DNA of 64,000 bases from Thiodiazotropha sp040507005 (GCA_040507005.1 JBEVVS010000049.1:1-64000); one strand, 5' to 3'; positions 17,059-27,374 are shown, counted from the first letter of the stretch. The notes: a model not told the origin generated them from the sequence alone. A program made the numbers and translations.

Positions 17059-17857
17059 GAAACGCAATCACCCATCTACACAAACCCCGAAGGTGGTTCG
17101 GCTTTTAGACAGGGCCAGGCTTATGTCGCTGCTGGTCATATTTTTGATTGCCGGGTTGGGCGGTTGGGGCGTCACCCGACTACTGGACCCCCTGAGCATG
17201 CCGGTACGGGTTGTGAGTGTGGATGGTGAGATCAAGCACCTCAACAGGCAAGGCTTGGAGCAGACCGTCGCGCGAGCGGTAAGCGGAAATTTCTTCACAG
17301 TCGATCTGCTGCAGATACGCAACCAGATCGAGCAACTGGCCTGGGTAAAGAGTGCCAGCGTGCGTCGAGTATGGCCAGACAAATTGGCCCTCAGGGTGGT
17401 TGAACAGGTACCGCTGGCATATTGGGGCGAAACTGCCATGGTGAACCGGCATGGTGAAGTCTTCAGACCCAAAAAGTTGTCCCGGATACCGGGCCTGATA
17501 ACCCTGATTGGTGAAGATGAAAATGCACAGAGGGTAACCCAGGGTTATCTCAAAATGCGTACCCTGCTGCAGACAGCGGGACTGGAGCTGAAACAGCTTC
17601 GGGTCGATGCGCGTCAGTCATGGCAAATCGAGACCAGTGGCGGTTTGCAACTTGATCTTGGAAGAAGGGATGTGATGCCAAGATTGAGCCGTTTCGTCCA
17701 GCTCTATCCCTTCCTTAAAGGGCAGGCCGAGTCGCAGTTGCAACGGGTGGATCTTCGATATACCAATGGTTTTTCGGTCTACTGGCGAGATATGAATTCC
17801 GAACAGCAAGCACAAACGGATAGCCCGTCCAGAGGGGCTAGGATAGTGGGAAAGTGA
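17051..17857 (+). CDS. ftsQ: Cell division protein FtsQ
   Basis: FtsQ is a bitopic inner-membrane protein that scaffolds the FtsQLB complex. The 268-residue protein has a basic cytoplasmic tail, a transmembrane helix at about residues 20-40, a POTRA domain beginning near VRVVSVDGEIKHLNR and a beta domain (VEQVPLAYWGE). Of two ATGs at 17045 and 17051, the second is preferred because the GGGAGGG ribosome site then has normal spacing. It overlaps the ddl end by 8 bases and abuts ftsA. Confidence 0.95.
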   Translation: MSRKRNHPSTQTPKVVRLLDRARLMSLLVIFLIAGLGGWGVTRLLDPLSMPVRVVSVDGEIKHLNRQGLEQTVARAVSGNFFTVDLLQIRNQIEQLAWVKSASVRRVWPDKLALRVVEQVPLAYWGETAMVNRHGEVFRPKKLSRIPGLITLIGEDENAQRVTQGYLKMRTLLQTAGLELKQLRVDARQSWQIETSGGLQLDLGRRDVMPRLSRFVQLYPFLKGQAESQLQRVDLRYTNGFSVYWRDMNSEQQAQTDSPSRGARIVGK

Positions 17858-19093
17858 ATGACTAAACGAAGTGAGAAAAATCTCATCATCGGTCTCGATA
17901 TCGGCACTTCCAAGGTAGTGGCGATCGTCGGTGAGATCAAAGCGGATAGCGGTATCGAGATCATAGGCATCGGTTCTCATCCATCCCGCGGCTTGAAAAA
18001 GGGCGTGGTGGTGAATATCGAGTCCACGGTGCAGTCGATTCAACGGGCTGTTGAAGAGGCGGAGTTGATGGCTGGGTGTGAGATTCACTCGGTCTATGCA
18101 GGCATCGCCGGCAGCCATATCCGCAGCCTCAATTCCCATGGCATCGTGGCCATCAGGGATAAGGAGGTGACCCAGGGTGATGTGGAGCGTGTGATCGATG
18201 CAGCCCGTGCCGTAGCGATCCCGGCCGACCAGAAGATTCTGCATATTCTGCCCCAGGAGTTCATCATCGATGAGCAGGAGGGTATTCGCGATCCCATCGG
18301 GATGTCGGGGGTACGCCTGGAAGCCAGGGTGCACATGGTTACCGGCGCGGTGAGTGCAGCACAGAATATCGTCAAGTGTATCCGTCGTTGCGGTCTTGAA
18401 GCGGATGACCTGATTCTGGAACAGCTCGCCTCCAGTCATTCAGTGCTGAGTGAGGATGAGAAGGAGCTTGGGGTCTGTCTGGTGGATATCGGCGGTGGCA
18501 CCACCGATATCGCCGTCTTTACCGGCGGTGCGATCCGGCATACGGCGGTGATCCCCATCGCAGGGGACCAGGTGACCAATGATATTGCGGTTGCGATGCG
18601 TACCCCGACCCAATACGCCGAAGAGATCAAGATGAAGTATGCCTGTGCCCTCACTCAGCTGGCCACCAGCGACGAGACCATCGAGGTGCCCAGTATCGGA
18701 GAACGGCCGCCCCGCAGGCTCTCCCGGCAGACCCTGGCTGAAGTGGTCGAGCCCCGCTATGAAGAGTTGATGACCCTGATTCAGGCGGAATTGCGACGTA
18801 GCGGATTCGAGGATGTCATTGCCGGCGGCGTGGTGCTGACCGGTGGCAGTTCAAAGATGGAAGGTGTCATCGAGCTGGCGGAAGAGGTGTTTCATATGCC
18901 GGTAAGGCTGGGGGTGCCGCAATATGTCAGCGGACTCTCTGATGTGGTGCGCAATCCCATCTACTCCACAGGTGTAGGTCTATTGCTTTTTGGACAGCGA
19001 AACCGTTCCCAGGGTGGCCATGAGTTGGCCAACGAGGGTGGCTTGAAAGCGATTTGGGACCGCATGAAGCATTGGTTCCAAGGTAATTTTTAG
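17858..19093 (+). CDS. ftsA: Cell division protein FtsA
   Basis: FtsA is an actin-like ATPase that tethers FtsZ filaments to the membrane and recruits later division proteins. The 411-residue protein shows GLDIGTSKVVAIVGE near residue 13 (phosphate 1), CLVDIGGGTTDIAVF near residue 207 (phosphate 2), GVVLTGGSSKMEG near residue 325 (adenosine) and a C-terminal amphipathic helix (WDRMKHWFQGNF) that binds the membrane. It begins immediately after the ftsQ stop. Confidence 0.98.
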   Translation: MTKRSEKNLIIGLDIGTSKVVAIVGEIKADSGIEIIGIGSHPSRGLKKGVVVNIESTVQSIQRAVEEAELMAGCEIHSVYAGIAGSHIRSLNSHGIVAIRDKEVTQGDVERVIDAARAVAIPADQKILHILPQEFIIDEQEGIRDPIGMSGVRLEARVHMVTGAVSAAQNIVKCIRRCGLEADDLILEQLASSHSVLSEDEKELGVCLVDIGGGTTDIAVFTGGAIRHTAVIPIAGDQVTNDIAVAMRTPTQYAEEIKMKYACALTQLATSDETIEVPSIGERPPRRLSRQTLAEVVEPRYEELMTLIQAELRRSGFEDVIAGGVVLTGGSSKMEGVIELAEEVFHMPVRLGVPQYVSGLSDVVRNPIYSTGVGLLLFGQRNRSQGGHELANEGGLKAIWDRMKHWFQGNF

Positions 19094-19187
19094 TGGTATC
19101 GAAACGGTGCCTGAGCAGGGTGCCGTTGGTGATGAGTTAGCTTTTATTTTTTTATCCTGTCGGGCGCGACAGTCGAGGAGGTAGACA

Positions 19188-20366
19188 ATGTTTGAATTGA
19201 TGGATACCCACAGCCAGAGTGCTGTGATCAAGGTAATCGGTGTAGGCGGTGGGGGCGGCAATGCCGTTAACCACATGTTATCGGGTGAGATAGAGGGCGT
19301 CGATTTTATCTGTGCCAACACCGACGCGCAGGCACTGCGCAACAGTGAAGTACGTACTCAGCTGCAGCTCGGTACTGATATCACCAAGGGTTTGGGCGCG
19401 GGGGCGAACCCGGATATCGGCAGGCAGGCGGCGATGGATGATCGTGACCGAATCGAAGAGGTATTGACCGGTGCGGACATGGTCTTTATCACCGCCGGCA
19501 TGGGGGGAGGCACAGGAACCGGCGCCGCACCGGTGGTCGCCCAGGTGGCCAAGGAGCTGGGTATTCTGACTGTCGCAGTGGTCACCAAGCCGTTCGGTTT
19601 TGAGGGTGGCAAGCGGATGAAAATTGCGGAAAAGGGCATGGAGGAGTTGGGTGTCCATACCGATTCCCTGATTACCATTCCCAATGAGAAACTGCTGGCC
19701 GTGTTGGGTAAGGAGATGAGTCTGCTGAATGCATTCAAGGCGGCAAACGATGTGCTGCTGCATGCCGTACAGGGTATTGCTGAACTGATTACCCGGCCCG
19801 GGCTGATCAACGTTGATTTTGCCGATGTGCGCACCGTGATGTCGGAAATGGGTGCGGCCATGATGGGATCGGGAGAGGCGTCGGGTGATAACCGGGCCCG
19901 GGAGGCGGCAGAGCGGGCAATCCGCAGTCCGCTACTGGAAGATGTCAATCTGGCCGGGGCCAAGGGTATCCTGGTGAATATCACAGCAGGCCTGAATCTG
20001 GCGATCGGTGAATTTGATGAGGTGGGTAACACGGTGCGTGAGTTCGCCGATGATGACGCCACCGTGGTGGTGGGGACGGTCATCGACGGGGATATGGCGA
20101 ATGATATGCGGGTGACCGTGGTGGCCACCGGCCTTGGAGAGCGGTTGAAGGCAGAACTGCCTACACCTACCCAGGTGGAGGAGATTGCCCACGTCAAGCT
20201 GGTGGATGCGGATGATCCCCAGGCCGCACCGGATGATTATCGGGAACTGGATCGGCCCACTGTGTTGCGAAATGGACAGACAAATCGCCCGTCCGCCGCT
20301 GCCACGGCCGATGGGAACCTCGATTATCTGGATATCCCGGCTTTCCTGCGTCGCCAAGCCGATTAA
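19188..20366 (+). CDS. ftsZ: Cell division GTPase FtsZ
   Basis: FtsZ is the tubulin homologue that polymerises into the division ring. The 392-residue protein has the GTP signature GGGTGTG at residues 106-112, the N-terminal GVGGGGGNAVNHM, and the conserved C-terminal peptide LDYLDIPAFLRRQAD that binds FtsA and ZipA. A strong AGGAGG-type ribosome site (gaggaggtagaca) precedes the ATG. The 94-base gap from ftsA leaves room for its own promoter, as in related clusters, but I cannot point to a clear one. Confidence 0.99.
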   Translation: MFELMDTHSQSAVIKVIGVGGGGGNAVNHMLSGEIEGVDFICANTDAQALRNSEVRTQLQLGTDITKGLGAGANPDIGRQAAMDDRDRIEEVLTGADMVFITAGMGGGTGTGAAPVVAQVAKELGILTVAVVTKPFGFEGGKRMKIAEKGMEELGVHTDSLITIPNEKLLAVLGKEMSLLNAFKAANDVLLHAVQGIAELITRPGLINVDFADVRTVMSEMGAAMMGSGEASGDNRAREAAERAIRSPLLEDVNLAGAKGILVNITAGLNLAIGEFDEVGNTVREFADDDATVVVGTVIDGDMANDMRVTVVATGLGERLKAELPTPTQVEEIAHVKLVDADDPQAAPDDYRELDRPTVLRNGQTNRPSAAATADGNLDYLDIPAFLRRQAD

Positions 20367-20616
20367 GGCCTTCACAAAATGCCATCTTAGGCCTAGGATT
20401 AAAGAGGGATCGTTGCAGAAAGGCAACATGTTGTATTTTTTGTTTCCAGAGACGTTGAGTTGGTGTAGAATCGAGCGTCTGTTCTGATGGTTGATTGAAG
20501 GTGGCTGATAGAGGTTGAGAGCCGGCTGCTGTTTCTACAACCAGACGCTTGTGCTAGCATGCGCGGTTTTTGGGCCTTCAAGTAAGGCATTTCACAGCTT
20601 TGGGAGCTGAAAGTCG

Positions 20617-21534
20617 ATGATTTGGCAACGTACGTTGAAGAACGTGATACGCGCCACGGGAGTGGGGCTGCATACAGGGGAGAAAGTCTACCTCACTCTG
20701 CGTCCGGCCGCTCCTGATACAGGGATCGTTTTCAGACGTGTCGATCTTGAACCGCCGGTTGAAATACGCGCCTGTGCGGAAAATGTGGGTGATACCAGGC
20801 TCTCCAGCACGCTGGTGCAGGATGGTGTTCGGGTCTCAACCGTGGAGCACCTGCTCTCCGCTTTCGCCGGATTAGGGATCGACAATGCCTATGTCGATGT
20901 CAGCGCCGCTGAGGTGCCGATCATGGACGGCAGCGCGGGACCTTTCGTGTTTCTGCTCCAATCCGCAGGTGTGGAAGAGCAGAACAAGGCAAAGCGTTTC
21001 ATTCGCATCAAACGCAAGGTTGAAGTTGAAGAGGGGGACAAACGCGCCAGTTTCGAGCCCTTCGATGGATTCAAGGTCTCCTTCACCATCGATTTCGATC
21101 ACCCCGCCTTCAAAGAGCACTCCCAGTTCGCCACCGTCGACTTCTCCTCAACCTCCTTTGTACGTGAAGTCAGTCGCGCCCGCACCTTCGGATTTCTGCG
21201 CGATATCGAGATGTTGCGCCAGAAAGAGTTGGCCCTGGGCGGGAGCCTCGACAATGCCGTGGTGGTGGATGATTACCGGGTTATGAATGATGATGGATTG
21301 CGTTATGAAGACGAGTTCGTCAAACATAAGATCCTGGATGCCATTGGTGATCTCTATCTGCTTGGCCATAGCCTGATCGGCACCTTCAATGGGCATAAAT
21401 CGGGTCATGCCTTGAATAATCGCCTGCTGCGGGAACTGATCAGTCAAAAGGACGCCTGGGAGGAGATTACCTTCGATGAGCCCGAAGACGCCCCGATCTC
21501 TTACATGCAACCGGCACACCTCACTATCTCCTGA
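20617..21534 (+). CDS. lpxC: UDP-3-O-acyl-N-acetylglucosamine deacetylase LpxC
   Basis: LpxC catalyses the zinc-dependent committed step of lipid A synthesis. The 305-residue protein shows TGVGLHTGEKVYLTLRPA near residue 15, the zinc-ligand stretch STVEHLLSAFAGLGIDN near residue 74 (histidine ligand) and the second zinc site HKILDAIGDLYLLGH near residue 237. It lies 250 bases after ftsZ; that spacer has a TAGAAT at 20466-20471 that could be a -10 box, without a convincing -35. A terminator follows. Confidence 0.98.
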   Translation: MIWQRTLKNVIRATGVGLHTGEKVYLTLRPAAPDTGIVFRRVDLEPPVEIRACAENVGDTRLSSTLVQDGVRVSTVEHLLSAFAGLGIDNAYVDVSAAEVPIMDGSAGPFVFLLQSAGVEEQNKAKRFIRIKRKVEVEEGDKRASFEPFDGFKVSFTIDFDHPAFKEHSQFATVDFSSTSFVREVSRARTFGFLRDIEMLRQKELALGGSLDNAVVVDDYRVMNDDGLRYEDEFVKHKILDAIGDLYLLGHSLIGTFNGHKSGHALNNRLLRELISQKDAWEEITFDEPEDAPISYMQPAHLTIS

Positions 21535-21562
21535 TAACCGAAGCTAACGATCCGGTTGTTTA

Positions 21563-21589
21563 AAGGGCTGTTTATACAGCCCTTTTTTT
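21563..21589 (+). terminator. Rho-independent terminator after lpxC
   Basis: AGGGCTGT pairs with ACAGCCCT around a short loop and is followed by a run of seven T. It ends the dcw-lpxC transcription unit, before the convergent dciA gene. Confidence 0.88.
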
Positions 21590-21697
21590 ATTTCGTTAGC
21601 ACAATTTCGCGGCATGAAACCAGCAACTGCATCTATTCAAGGGGATGCTCGCGGCACACCCATGCCTGCGAACTGTCAAGGGTCAGGTCGTTTATGT

Positions 21698-22129
21698 CTA
21701 CTCATCCCCATGGTGGCTGATCCTGAGAATCGCATCCCGGAGGGATGGGTCGTCGATGGCTTCAGCGGTTTGTCTTAATTGTTTCCTAACCTCGGGGCTG
21801 AGGGTGATTGGATGCCTGTTTCGTTCAATTTTGGGCTTGGCTGAATCGCTTGGCAGGATTCGGGTACGAACCTGATCCACGTGAATGCCATGGCTCTGCA
21901 ACTTTTTGTGCAGCTGTGGCAATAGATAGCGGAAGCGGCTCGCCCATACCGGTGACGGGACGAACAGACTCAGGGTGCCGTTTTGCAATACGGCTGCCTT
22001 GAGCTGTGTATCAAGGGGTGTTGGCAGCAGCTTTATGAGTTGCTGATAAAGGGCCTTTTGGGTCGACAATTGGGCACCCAATCTGCTTATGGCTGTGCCC
22101 GATGCGACGATTTTTGAGACTGGCTGCAT
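21698..22129 (-). CDS. dciA: DUF721 protein, DciA-type helicase loader
   Basis: A 143-residue DUF721 protein. Members of this family (DciA) are the ancestral partners of the replicative helicase DnaB, used by bacteria lacking the phage-derived DnaC loader. The N-terminal KH-like domain is visible around residues 25-80 (LLPTPLDTQLKAAVLQNGTL, then VPSPVWASRFRYLLPQLHKKL), followed by a basic, probably disordered C-terminal region. A DUF721 gene between lpxC and the M23 peptidase/secA is the arrangement in Pseudomonas. It is transcribed divergently from the peptidase. Confidence 0.85.
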   Translation of the reverse strand: MQPVSKIVASGTAISRLGAQLSTQKALYQQLIKLLPTPLDTQLKAAVLQNGTLSLFVPSPVWASRFRYLLPQLHKKLQSHGIHVDQVRTRILPSDSAKPKIERNRHPITLSPEVRKQLRQTAEAIDDPSLRDAILRISHHGDE

Positions 22130-22250
22130 GGTGGGAGCTTAGAGAAAATATTGATAAAAAACATCACATTTTGTAGAGAAAGTGATAAAGTTCGTTACCT
22201 TGTGACCGACATTAGTTATACATAGACTGTAAAATTAGCTATTTTTAGCA

Positions 22251-23183
22251 ATGGATATCATATACTTACGCGGAATTGGACAGACCTGTAGCACTGCCAT
22301 GAGATGCCTGCGCGTCTCCCTTTTGGTGGGTCTCGTCACACTTTTCGGTGCCGGCATGCTCTGGTTTGGCTACCAGATGGGTGTCAACGATACGGAGTTT
22401 CCCGAGCACCAGCTGGTGTCGAGTCTGAAGCAGACATTCGCCAGGGAGCGTCGTGCTCTGGAGGACGCCAAATCCGATACTCAGGGCGGAATCGATGCCC
22501 TGGCAATCCGCATTGGCCAGCTGCAATCGCAACTATTGCGCCTGGATGCACTGGGTGAACGCCTGGTCAATATCGGTGGGCTGGATAAGGGTGAATTCAG
22601 TTTCGAAGCGCCGCCCGCCTTGGGTGGGCCGGAAGTTAAGCTCTCCCGCAATGAACAGTCGGCATTGCCGGATCTGCTGGTACAGATGGAGCAGTTGGAG
22701 CAGGTGATCGATCATCGCCATCAGCAACTCACCCTGGTTGAGGATCTGATCATGAACTCCAACTTGGAAGAGTCTGTCCACCCCACTGGACGACCGGTCA
22801 ACAAGGGCTGGATCTCTTCTTACTATGGCATGCGCAACGATCCCTTCTCCGGCAAACGGAGTATGCACAAAGGGATGGATTTCGCGGGCAAGGATGGCTC
22901 AGAAGTGGTTGCGGTGGCCGCCGGGGTTGTGACCTGGTCCGGGGAGCGCTACGGCTATGGTAAATTAGTCGAGATCAATCACGGTAAGGGGTATATCACC
23001 CGTTACGGCCACAATAAAGGGATCGTCGTCGAGGTTGGTGATCGCATCAAACAGGGCCAGGTTATCGCTACAATGGGCTCCACGGGAAGGTCAACCGGTC
23101 CCCATGTCCATTTCGAGGTGGTACGCAACGGCAAGACCATCGATCCGACCCGTTTCATCCTGAACAAGCGCAAGTCGGGATAA
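22251..23183 (+). CDS. M23 family (LytM-type) metallopeptidase
   Basis: A 310-residue secreted or membrane-anchored peptidoglycan peptidase. A hydrophobic segment at about residues 22-42 (LLVGLVTLFGAGMLWFGYQMG) anchors it, a coiled coil of about residues 58-95 follows, and the C-terminal LytM domain carries the zinc motifs HKGMDFAG (HxxxD) near residue 204 and HVHFEV near residue 285, so it should be catalytically active. In Pseudomonas the equivalent gene also precedes secA. The substrate is presumably the stem-peptide cross-link; that is family knowledge, not visible here. Confidence 0.9.
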   Translation: MDIIYLRGIGQTCSTAMRCLRVSLLVGLVTLFGAGMLWFGYQMGVNDTEFPEHQLVSSLKQTFARERRALEDAKSDTQGGIDALAIRIGQLQSQLLRLDALGERLVNIGGLDKGEFSFEAPPALGGPEVKLSRNEQSALPDLLVQMEQLEQVIDHRHQQLTLVEDLIMNSNLEESVHPTGRPVNKGWISSYYGMRNDPFSGKRSMHKGMDFAGKDGSEVVAVAAGVVTWSGERYGYGKLVEINHGKGYITRYGHNKGIVVEVGDRIKQGQVIATMGSTGRSTGPHVHFEVVRNGKTIDPTRFILNKRKSG

Positions 23184-23356
23184 ATCCCTGGCGACGGGAG
23201 TTTTACCGGGGATTGTCCAACATTTGAGCGAATCGATTGCCTGGTTCGCCGCCAATTAGCCAAAACGTTCGCAATCCAGCTAACCTCGACCTTCAGCAAT
23301 TTCACTGCTTGCTGTATCATCCACAAATTTCCTATCTGTGACGGAAACCCCGATTA

Positions 23357-26170
23357 ATGGTAAGTAACATCTTCAAGAAGATCTTCGGTAGCCGAAATGA
23401 GCGCCTGGTCAAACGCATGTCAAAGACGGTCTCCCAGATTAGTGCCCTGGAGGCCGATATTGAGAAGCTCTCTGATGAAGCTTTAAAGGGAAAGACCAGC
23501 GAATTTCGTGCCCGCCTGGAAGCGGGCGAAACCCTCGACAACCTCATGAACGAGGCCTTTGCCGTGGTGCGGGAGGCGGGTCGCCGTGTGATGCAGATGC
23601 GTCATTTTGACGTTCAGCTGATCGGCGGCATGGTACTGCATCAGGGCAAGATCTCAGAGATGAGGACCGGTGAGGGTAAAACCCTCGTGGCCACACTGGC
23701 CGCCTATCTCAATGCCCTGCCAGGCAAGGGCGTGCACGTGGTGACGGTGAATGATTATCTGGCCCGGCGTGATGCCGCCTGGATGGGACGTATCTACGAT
23801 TTTCTCGGGCTCAGTGTCGGCGTGATCAACTCCTCAGGCAACATGGGGCCCGATAGCAGCTCCTTTCTCTATGATCCTGAACACGACGGTAAGCAGGATG
23901 GATATCTCCATCTGAAACCTGTCACCCGGCAACAGGCCTATGCCGCGGATATCACCTATGGCACCAATAATGAGTACGGCTTCGACTACCTGCGCGACAA
24001 TATGGCCTTCAGTGCGGATCAACGGGTGCAGCGTCCGCCCAACTTCGCCATCGTTGACGAAGTGGACTCCATTCTTATCGACGAGGCGCGAACACCGCTG
24101 ATCATCTCGGGACCGACGGAAGACTCCTCGGAGTTATATAAGGCGGTCAACAAGATCATACCCAATCTGACCAGACAGGACCCGATCACCAATGAAGAGG
24201 GAAAACCCGATTTCGGCCCGGGTGATTTTTCTGTGGACGAGAAGGCGCGTCAGGTCTTCTTCAGTGAGGAGGGGCATCAGCATCTCGAGGAGATGTTGAC
24301 CGAAGCCGGGCTGTTGGAGGAGGGCGCCAGTCTTTATGACTCCGGCAACATCATTTTGATGCACCATGCCAATGCCGCTTTGCGCGCCCATGCCCTGTTT
24401 CAACGTAATGTGGACTATATCGTCAAGGATGGCCAGGTGGTCATCGTCGACGAGTTTACCGGCCGCACCATGCCGGGCCGGCGCTGGTCCGACGGCCAGC
24501 ATCAGGCGGTTGAAGCGAAAGAGGGGGTGGAGATTCAGAATGAGAATCAGACCCTTGCCTCGATCACCTTTCAAAACTATTTCCGTCTCTACAACAAGCT
24601 GTCGGGCATGACCGGTACCGCGGATACGGAGGCCTTTGAATTTCAGCAGATATACGGCCTGGAAGTGGTCGTCATCCCGACCAACATGCCGATGGTACGG
24701 GACGATATGGGGGACCTGGTCTATCTGACTCCGGATGAGAAATACGGTGCGATACTGGAGGATGTGCAGGATTGCGTAAAACGGGGCCAACCGGTCCTGG
24801 TGGGTACGGCATCCATTGAGTCCTCAGAGCTGGTATCGGAACTGTTGGGTAAGGCGGACGTGGATCACAGGGTGCTGAATGCCAAGCACCATGAGCAGGA
24901 GGCTGGAATCGTAGCCCAGGCCGGCCGCCCCGGATCTGTCACCATCGCAACCAATATGGCGGGTCGAGGCACTGATATTGTGCTTGGCGGCAATCTCGAA
25001 TCGGAGTTGGAGGAGCTCGGGGAGAATCCCGATCCGGCAACTGTCGATGAACACAAAGCCGCCTGGAAGAAACGTCACCAGCATGTGCTGGATGCCGGTG
25101 GTTTGCATGTCATCGGTACCGAACGTCATGAATCCCGACGCATTGACAATCAGCTGCGCGGCCGCTCCGGTCGCCAGGGTGATCCCGGATCGAGCCGTTT
25201 CTACTTGTCCCTGCAAGACAATCTAATGCGCATATTCGCCTCCGACAAGGTAGGCGGATTGATGCAGAAACTTGGTATGGAGAAAGGCGAGGCGATTGAG
25301 CATCCCTGGGTTTCGCGGGCCATTGAGAATGCCCAACGCAAGGTGGAGGGGCGTAACTTCGATATCCGTAAACAGCTGCTGGAATATGATGATGTGGCGA
25401 ATGATCAGCGGCGTGTGGTGTACGAGCAACGCAATGATTTGATGGATACTACGGATATCTCCGAATCCATCACCGCCTTGCGGGATGATGTACTGGATGG
25501 GGTTTTTCACAATTACATACCCCGGGATAGTATCGAAGAGCAGTGGAATGTGTCTGGTTTGAGCGAGGCCCTGGTCGAGCTGTTCGGTGGTGAATGGCCT
25601 ATCCAGCAGTGGCTGGAACAGGATCAGGATCTGCATGAGGAGACATTGAAACAGAAGATAGCCCAGGCCCTGCAAGAGATCTACACGGACAAAGAGTCGC
25701 TGGTGGGCACAGAGAATATGCGTCAGTTCGAAAAGGCGATCATGCTGCAGACCCTCGACGGCCACTGGAAAGAGCATCTTGCGGCGATGGACTATCTGCG
25801 CCAGGGTATCCACCTGCGTGGATATGCGCAAAAGAACCCGAAACAGGAGTACAAACGCGAGGCCTTCGCGATGTTTTCCAGTATGCTGGATAGTATCAAG
25901 GAGGAGGTGACAGGGTTGCTATCCAAGGTCCAGGTTCAGATGCCTGAAGAGATGGCTATCCAGGAACAGCAGCCAAGGGTCGATGAATTCGAGTTCAAAC
26001 ACGAGGCCTTCGAAGGACTGCCGGAAGAGACGGCTGCACCCGCGGAGATGGCAGAGCAGCAGGAGCCCCAGCAACCCTTTGTTCGCGAAGGTCGCAAGAT
26101 CGGCAGAAACGAACCATGCCCCTGTGGATCGGGTAAGAAATACAAACAGTGCCATGGCCGTTTAAGTTGA
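23357..26170 (+). CDS. secA: Preprotein translocase ATPase SecA
   Basis: SecA drives export of unfolded preproteins through SecYEG. The 937-residue protein contains Walker A MRTGEGKT at residues 102-109, DEVDSILIDEART near residue 235 (Walker B region), TNMAGRGTDIVLGG near residue 535 (second nucleotide-binding fold), and a C-terminal zinc/SecB-binding tail CPCGSGKKYKQCHG. No SecM-like arrest peptide gene is seen in the 173-base gap upstream, in line with its absence outside enterics. argJ follows after one base. Confidence 0.99.
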   Translation: MVSNIFKKIFGSRNERLVKRMSKTVSQISALEADIEKLSDEALKGKTSEFRARLEAGETLDNLMNEAFAVVREAGRRVMQMRHFDVQLIGGMVLHQGKISEMRTGEGKTLVATLAAYLNALPGKGVHVVTVNDYLARRDAAWMGRIYDFLGLSVGVINSSGNMGPDSSSFLYDPEHDGKQDGYLHLKPVTRQQAYAADITYGTNNEYGFDYLRDNMAFSADQRVQRPPNFAIVDEVDSILIDEARTPLIISGPTEDSSELYKAVNKIIPNLTRQDPITNEEGKPDFGPGDFSVDEKARQVFFSEEGHQHLEEMLTEAGLLEEGASLYDSGNIILMHHANAALRAHALFQRNVDYIVKDGQVVIVDEFTGRTMPGRRWSDGQHQAVEAKEGVEIQNENQTLASITFQNYFRLYNKLSGMTGTADTEAFEFQQIYGLEVVVIPTNMPMVRDDMGDLVYLTPDEKYGAILEDVQDCVKRGQPVLVGTASIESSELVSELLGKADVDHRVLNAKHHEQEAGIVAQAGRPGSVTIATNMAGRGTDIVLGGNLESELEELGENPDPATVDEHKAAWKKRHQHVLDAGGLHVIGTERHESRRIDNQLRGRSGRQGDPGSSRFYLSLQDNLMRIFASDKVGGLMQKLGMEKGEAIEHPWVSRAIENAQRKVEGRNFDIRKQLLEYDDVANDQRRVVYEQRNDLMDTTDISESITALRDDVLDGVFHNYIPRDSIEEQWNVSGLSEALVELFGGEWPIQQWLEQDQDLHEETLKQKIAQALQEIYTDKESLVGTENMRQFEKAIMLQTLDGHWKEHLAAMDYLRQGIHLRGYAQKNPKQEYKREAFAMFSSMLDSIKEEVTGLLSKVQVQMPEEMAIQEQQPRVDEFEFKHEAFEGLPEETAAPAEMAEQQEPQQPFVREGRKIGRNEPCPCGSGKKYKQCHGRLS

Positions 26171-26171
26171 T

Positions 26172-27374
26172 ATGAGTTCCCCTCATTTCGCCATCCCCGG
26201 GATACGCCTCGGTACCGCGGCAGCAGGTATCAAAACTCCCGGCAGGGAGGATATGGTGATTGTCGAAATGACCCAGGGGTCAACCTGCGCTGCGGTTTTC
26301 ACCCGCAATGCCTTTTGTGCCGCGCCTGTCCAGCTCGCCAAGCGGCATCTGGCCCTGGGCACCCCAAGCTACCTGTTGATCAATTCGGGAAACGCCAACG
26401 CGGGTACTGGAGAGCAGGGCTTGCGGGATGCGCAAGCCTGCTGCCAGGGAGTGGCGGATGCGGCAGACTGTGCGGCGGAGCAGGTGCTGCCTTTTTCCAC
26501 CGGTGTGATCGGTGAGAATCTGCCTGTGGAGCGCATGCTCAATGCCCTGCCAGCAGCCATGAATAGCTTGAGTGTTGATGGTTGGGAAGCGGCCTCCCGG
26601 GCAATCATGACCACCGATACCCGGCCGAAACTGCGCTCCCGTGATTTCGAATTTGCAGGTGTGAAGGTCGCTCTCAGCGGAATCGCCAAGGGTGCGGGCA
26701 TGATCCGACCCGACATGGCGACCATGCTTGCATACCTGGCAACAGACCTTGATCTGTCCCAGGATCTGCTGCAGCGCTGTCTGGATGATGCGGTAAAACC
26801 ATCGTTCAACAGCATTAGCGTGGATGGTGATACATCCACCAATGATGCCTGTGTGTTGATGGCTAGCGGGGTGTCCCCTCTCGAACCGGTCACAGATCCC
26901 GATTCCGAGCTCTATCAGTTGTTTGCCCAGGCGGTGAAAGAGCTCTGTATGGAGTTGGCCAGAGAGATTGTACGTGACGGCGAGGGAGCGACCAAATTGG
27001 TGGAGATTCTGGTGCAGGATGCGGCAGATGAAGCGGAGGCGAGGGAGGTTGCCTATACGATTGCCCACTCCCCTTTGGTTAAAACCGCACTCTTCGCCTC
27101 CGATCCCAACTGGGGCAGGATCCTTGCTGCGGTGGGTCGCGCGGGTGTTACCGATCTGGATATCGATACAGTTGAAATCTGGCTTGACGATACCTGTATC
27201 GTGCGCAATGGTGGCCGGGCGCAGGACTATACAGAGCAAGCGGGTGCCGCGGTAATGGCCCAGGCGACGTTCACCATTCGTGTGAGTCTTGGGCGTGGTG
27301 AGGCGCAAGCACAGGTACTCACCTGTGACCTCTCCTATGACTATGTCAAGATCAATGCAGAGTACCGTACCTAG
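26172..27374 (+). CDS. argJ: Bifunctional ornithine acetyltransferase/N-acetylglutamate synthase ArgJ
   Basis: ArgJ transfers acetyl from N-acetylornithine to glutamate, recycling the acetyl group in arginine synthesis; many members also use acetyl-CoA. The 400-residue precursor self-cleaves before a threonine nucleophile in the motif KGAGMIRPDMATML; here cleavage would fall between Ala183 and Thr184. Family motifs NSGNANAGTG near residue 71, STGVIGENL near residue 109 and ASDPNWGRILAAVGRAG near residue 310 are intact. It directly follows secA, as in Pseudomonas. Confidence 0.97.
   Translation: MSSPHFAIPGIRLGTAAAGIKTPGREDMVIVEMTQGSTCAAVFTRNAFCAAPVQLAKRHLALGTPSYLLINSGNANAGTGEQGLRDAQACCQGVADAADCAAEQVLPFSTGVIGENLPVERMLNALPAAMNSLSVDGWEAASRAIMTTDTRPKLRSRDFEFAGVKVALSGIAKGAGMIRPDMATMLAYLATDLDLSQDLLQRCLDDAVKPSFNSISVDGDTSTNDACVLMASGVSPLEPVTDPDSELYQLFAQAVKELCMELAREIVRDGEGATKLVEILVQDAADEAEAREVAYTIAHSPLVKTALFASDPNWGRILAAVGRAGVTDLDIDTVEIWLDDTCIVRNGGRAQDYTEQAGAAVMAQATFTIRVSLGRGEAQAQVLTCDLSYDYVKINAEYRT

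Noticed and set aside
23184..23356. A SecM-like arrest peptide before secA
   Set aside because: No open frame with a signal peptide and an arrest-like end occurs in this 173-base gap.
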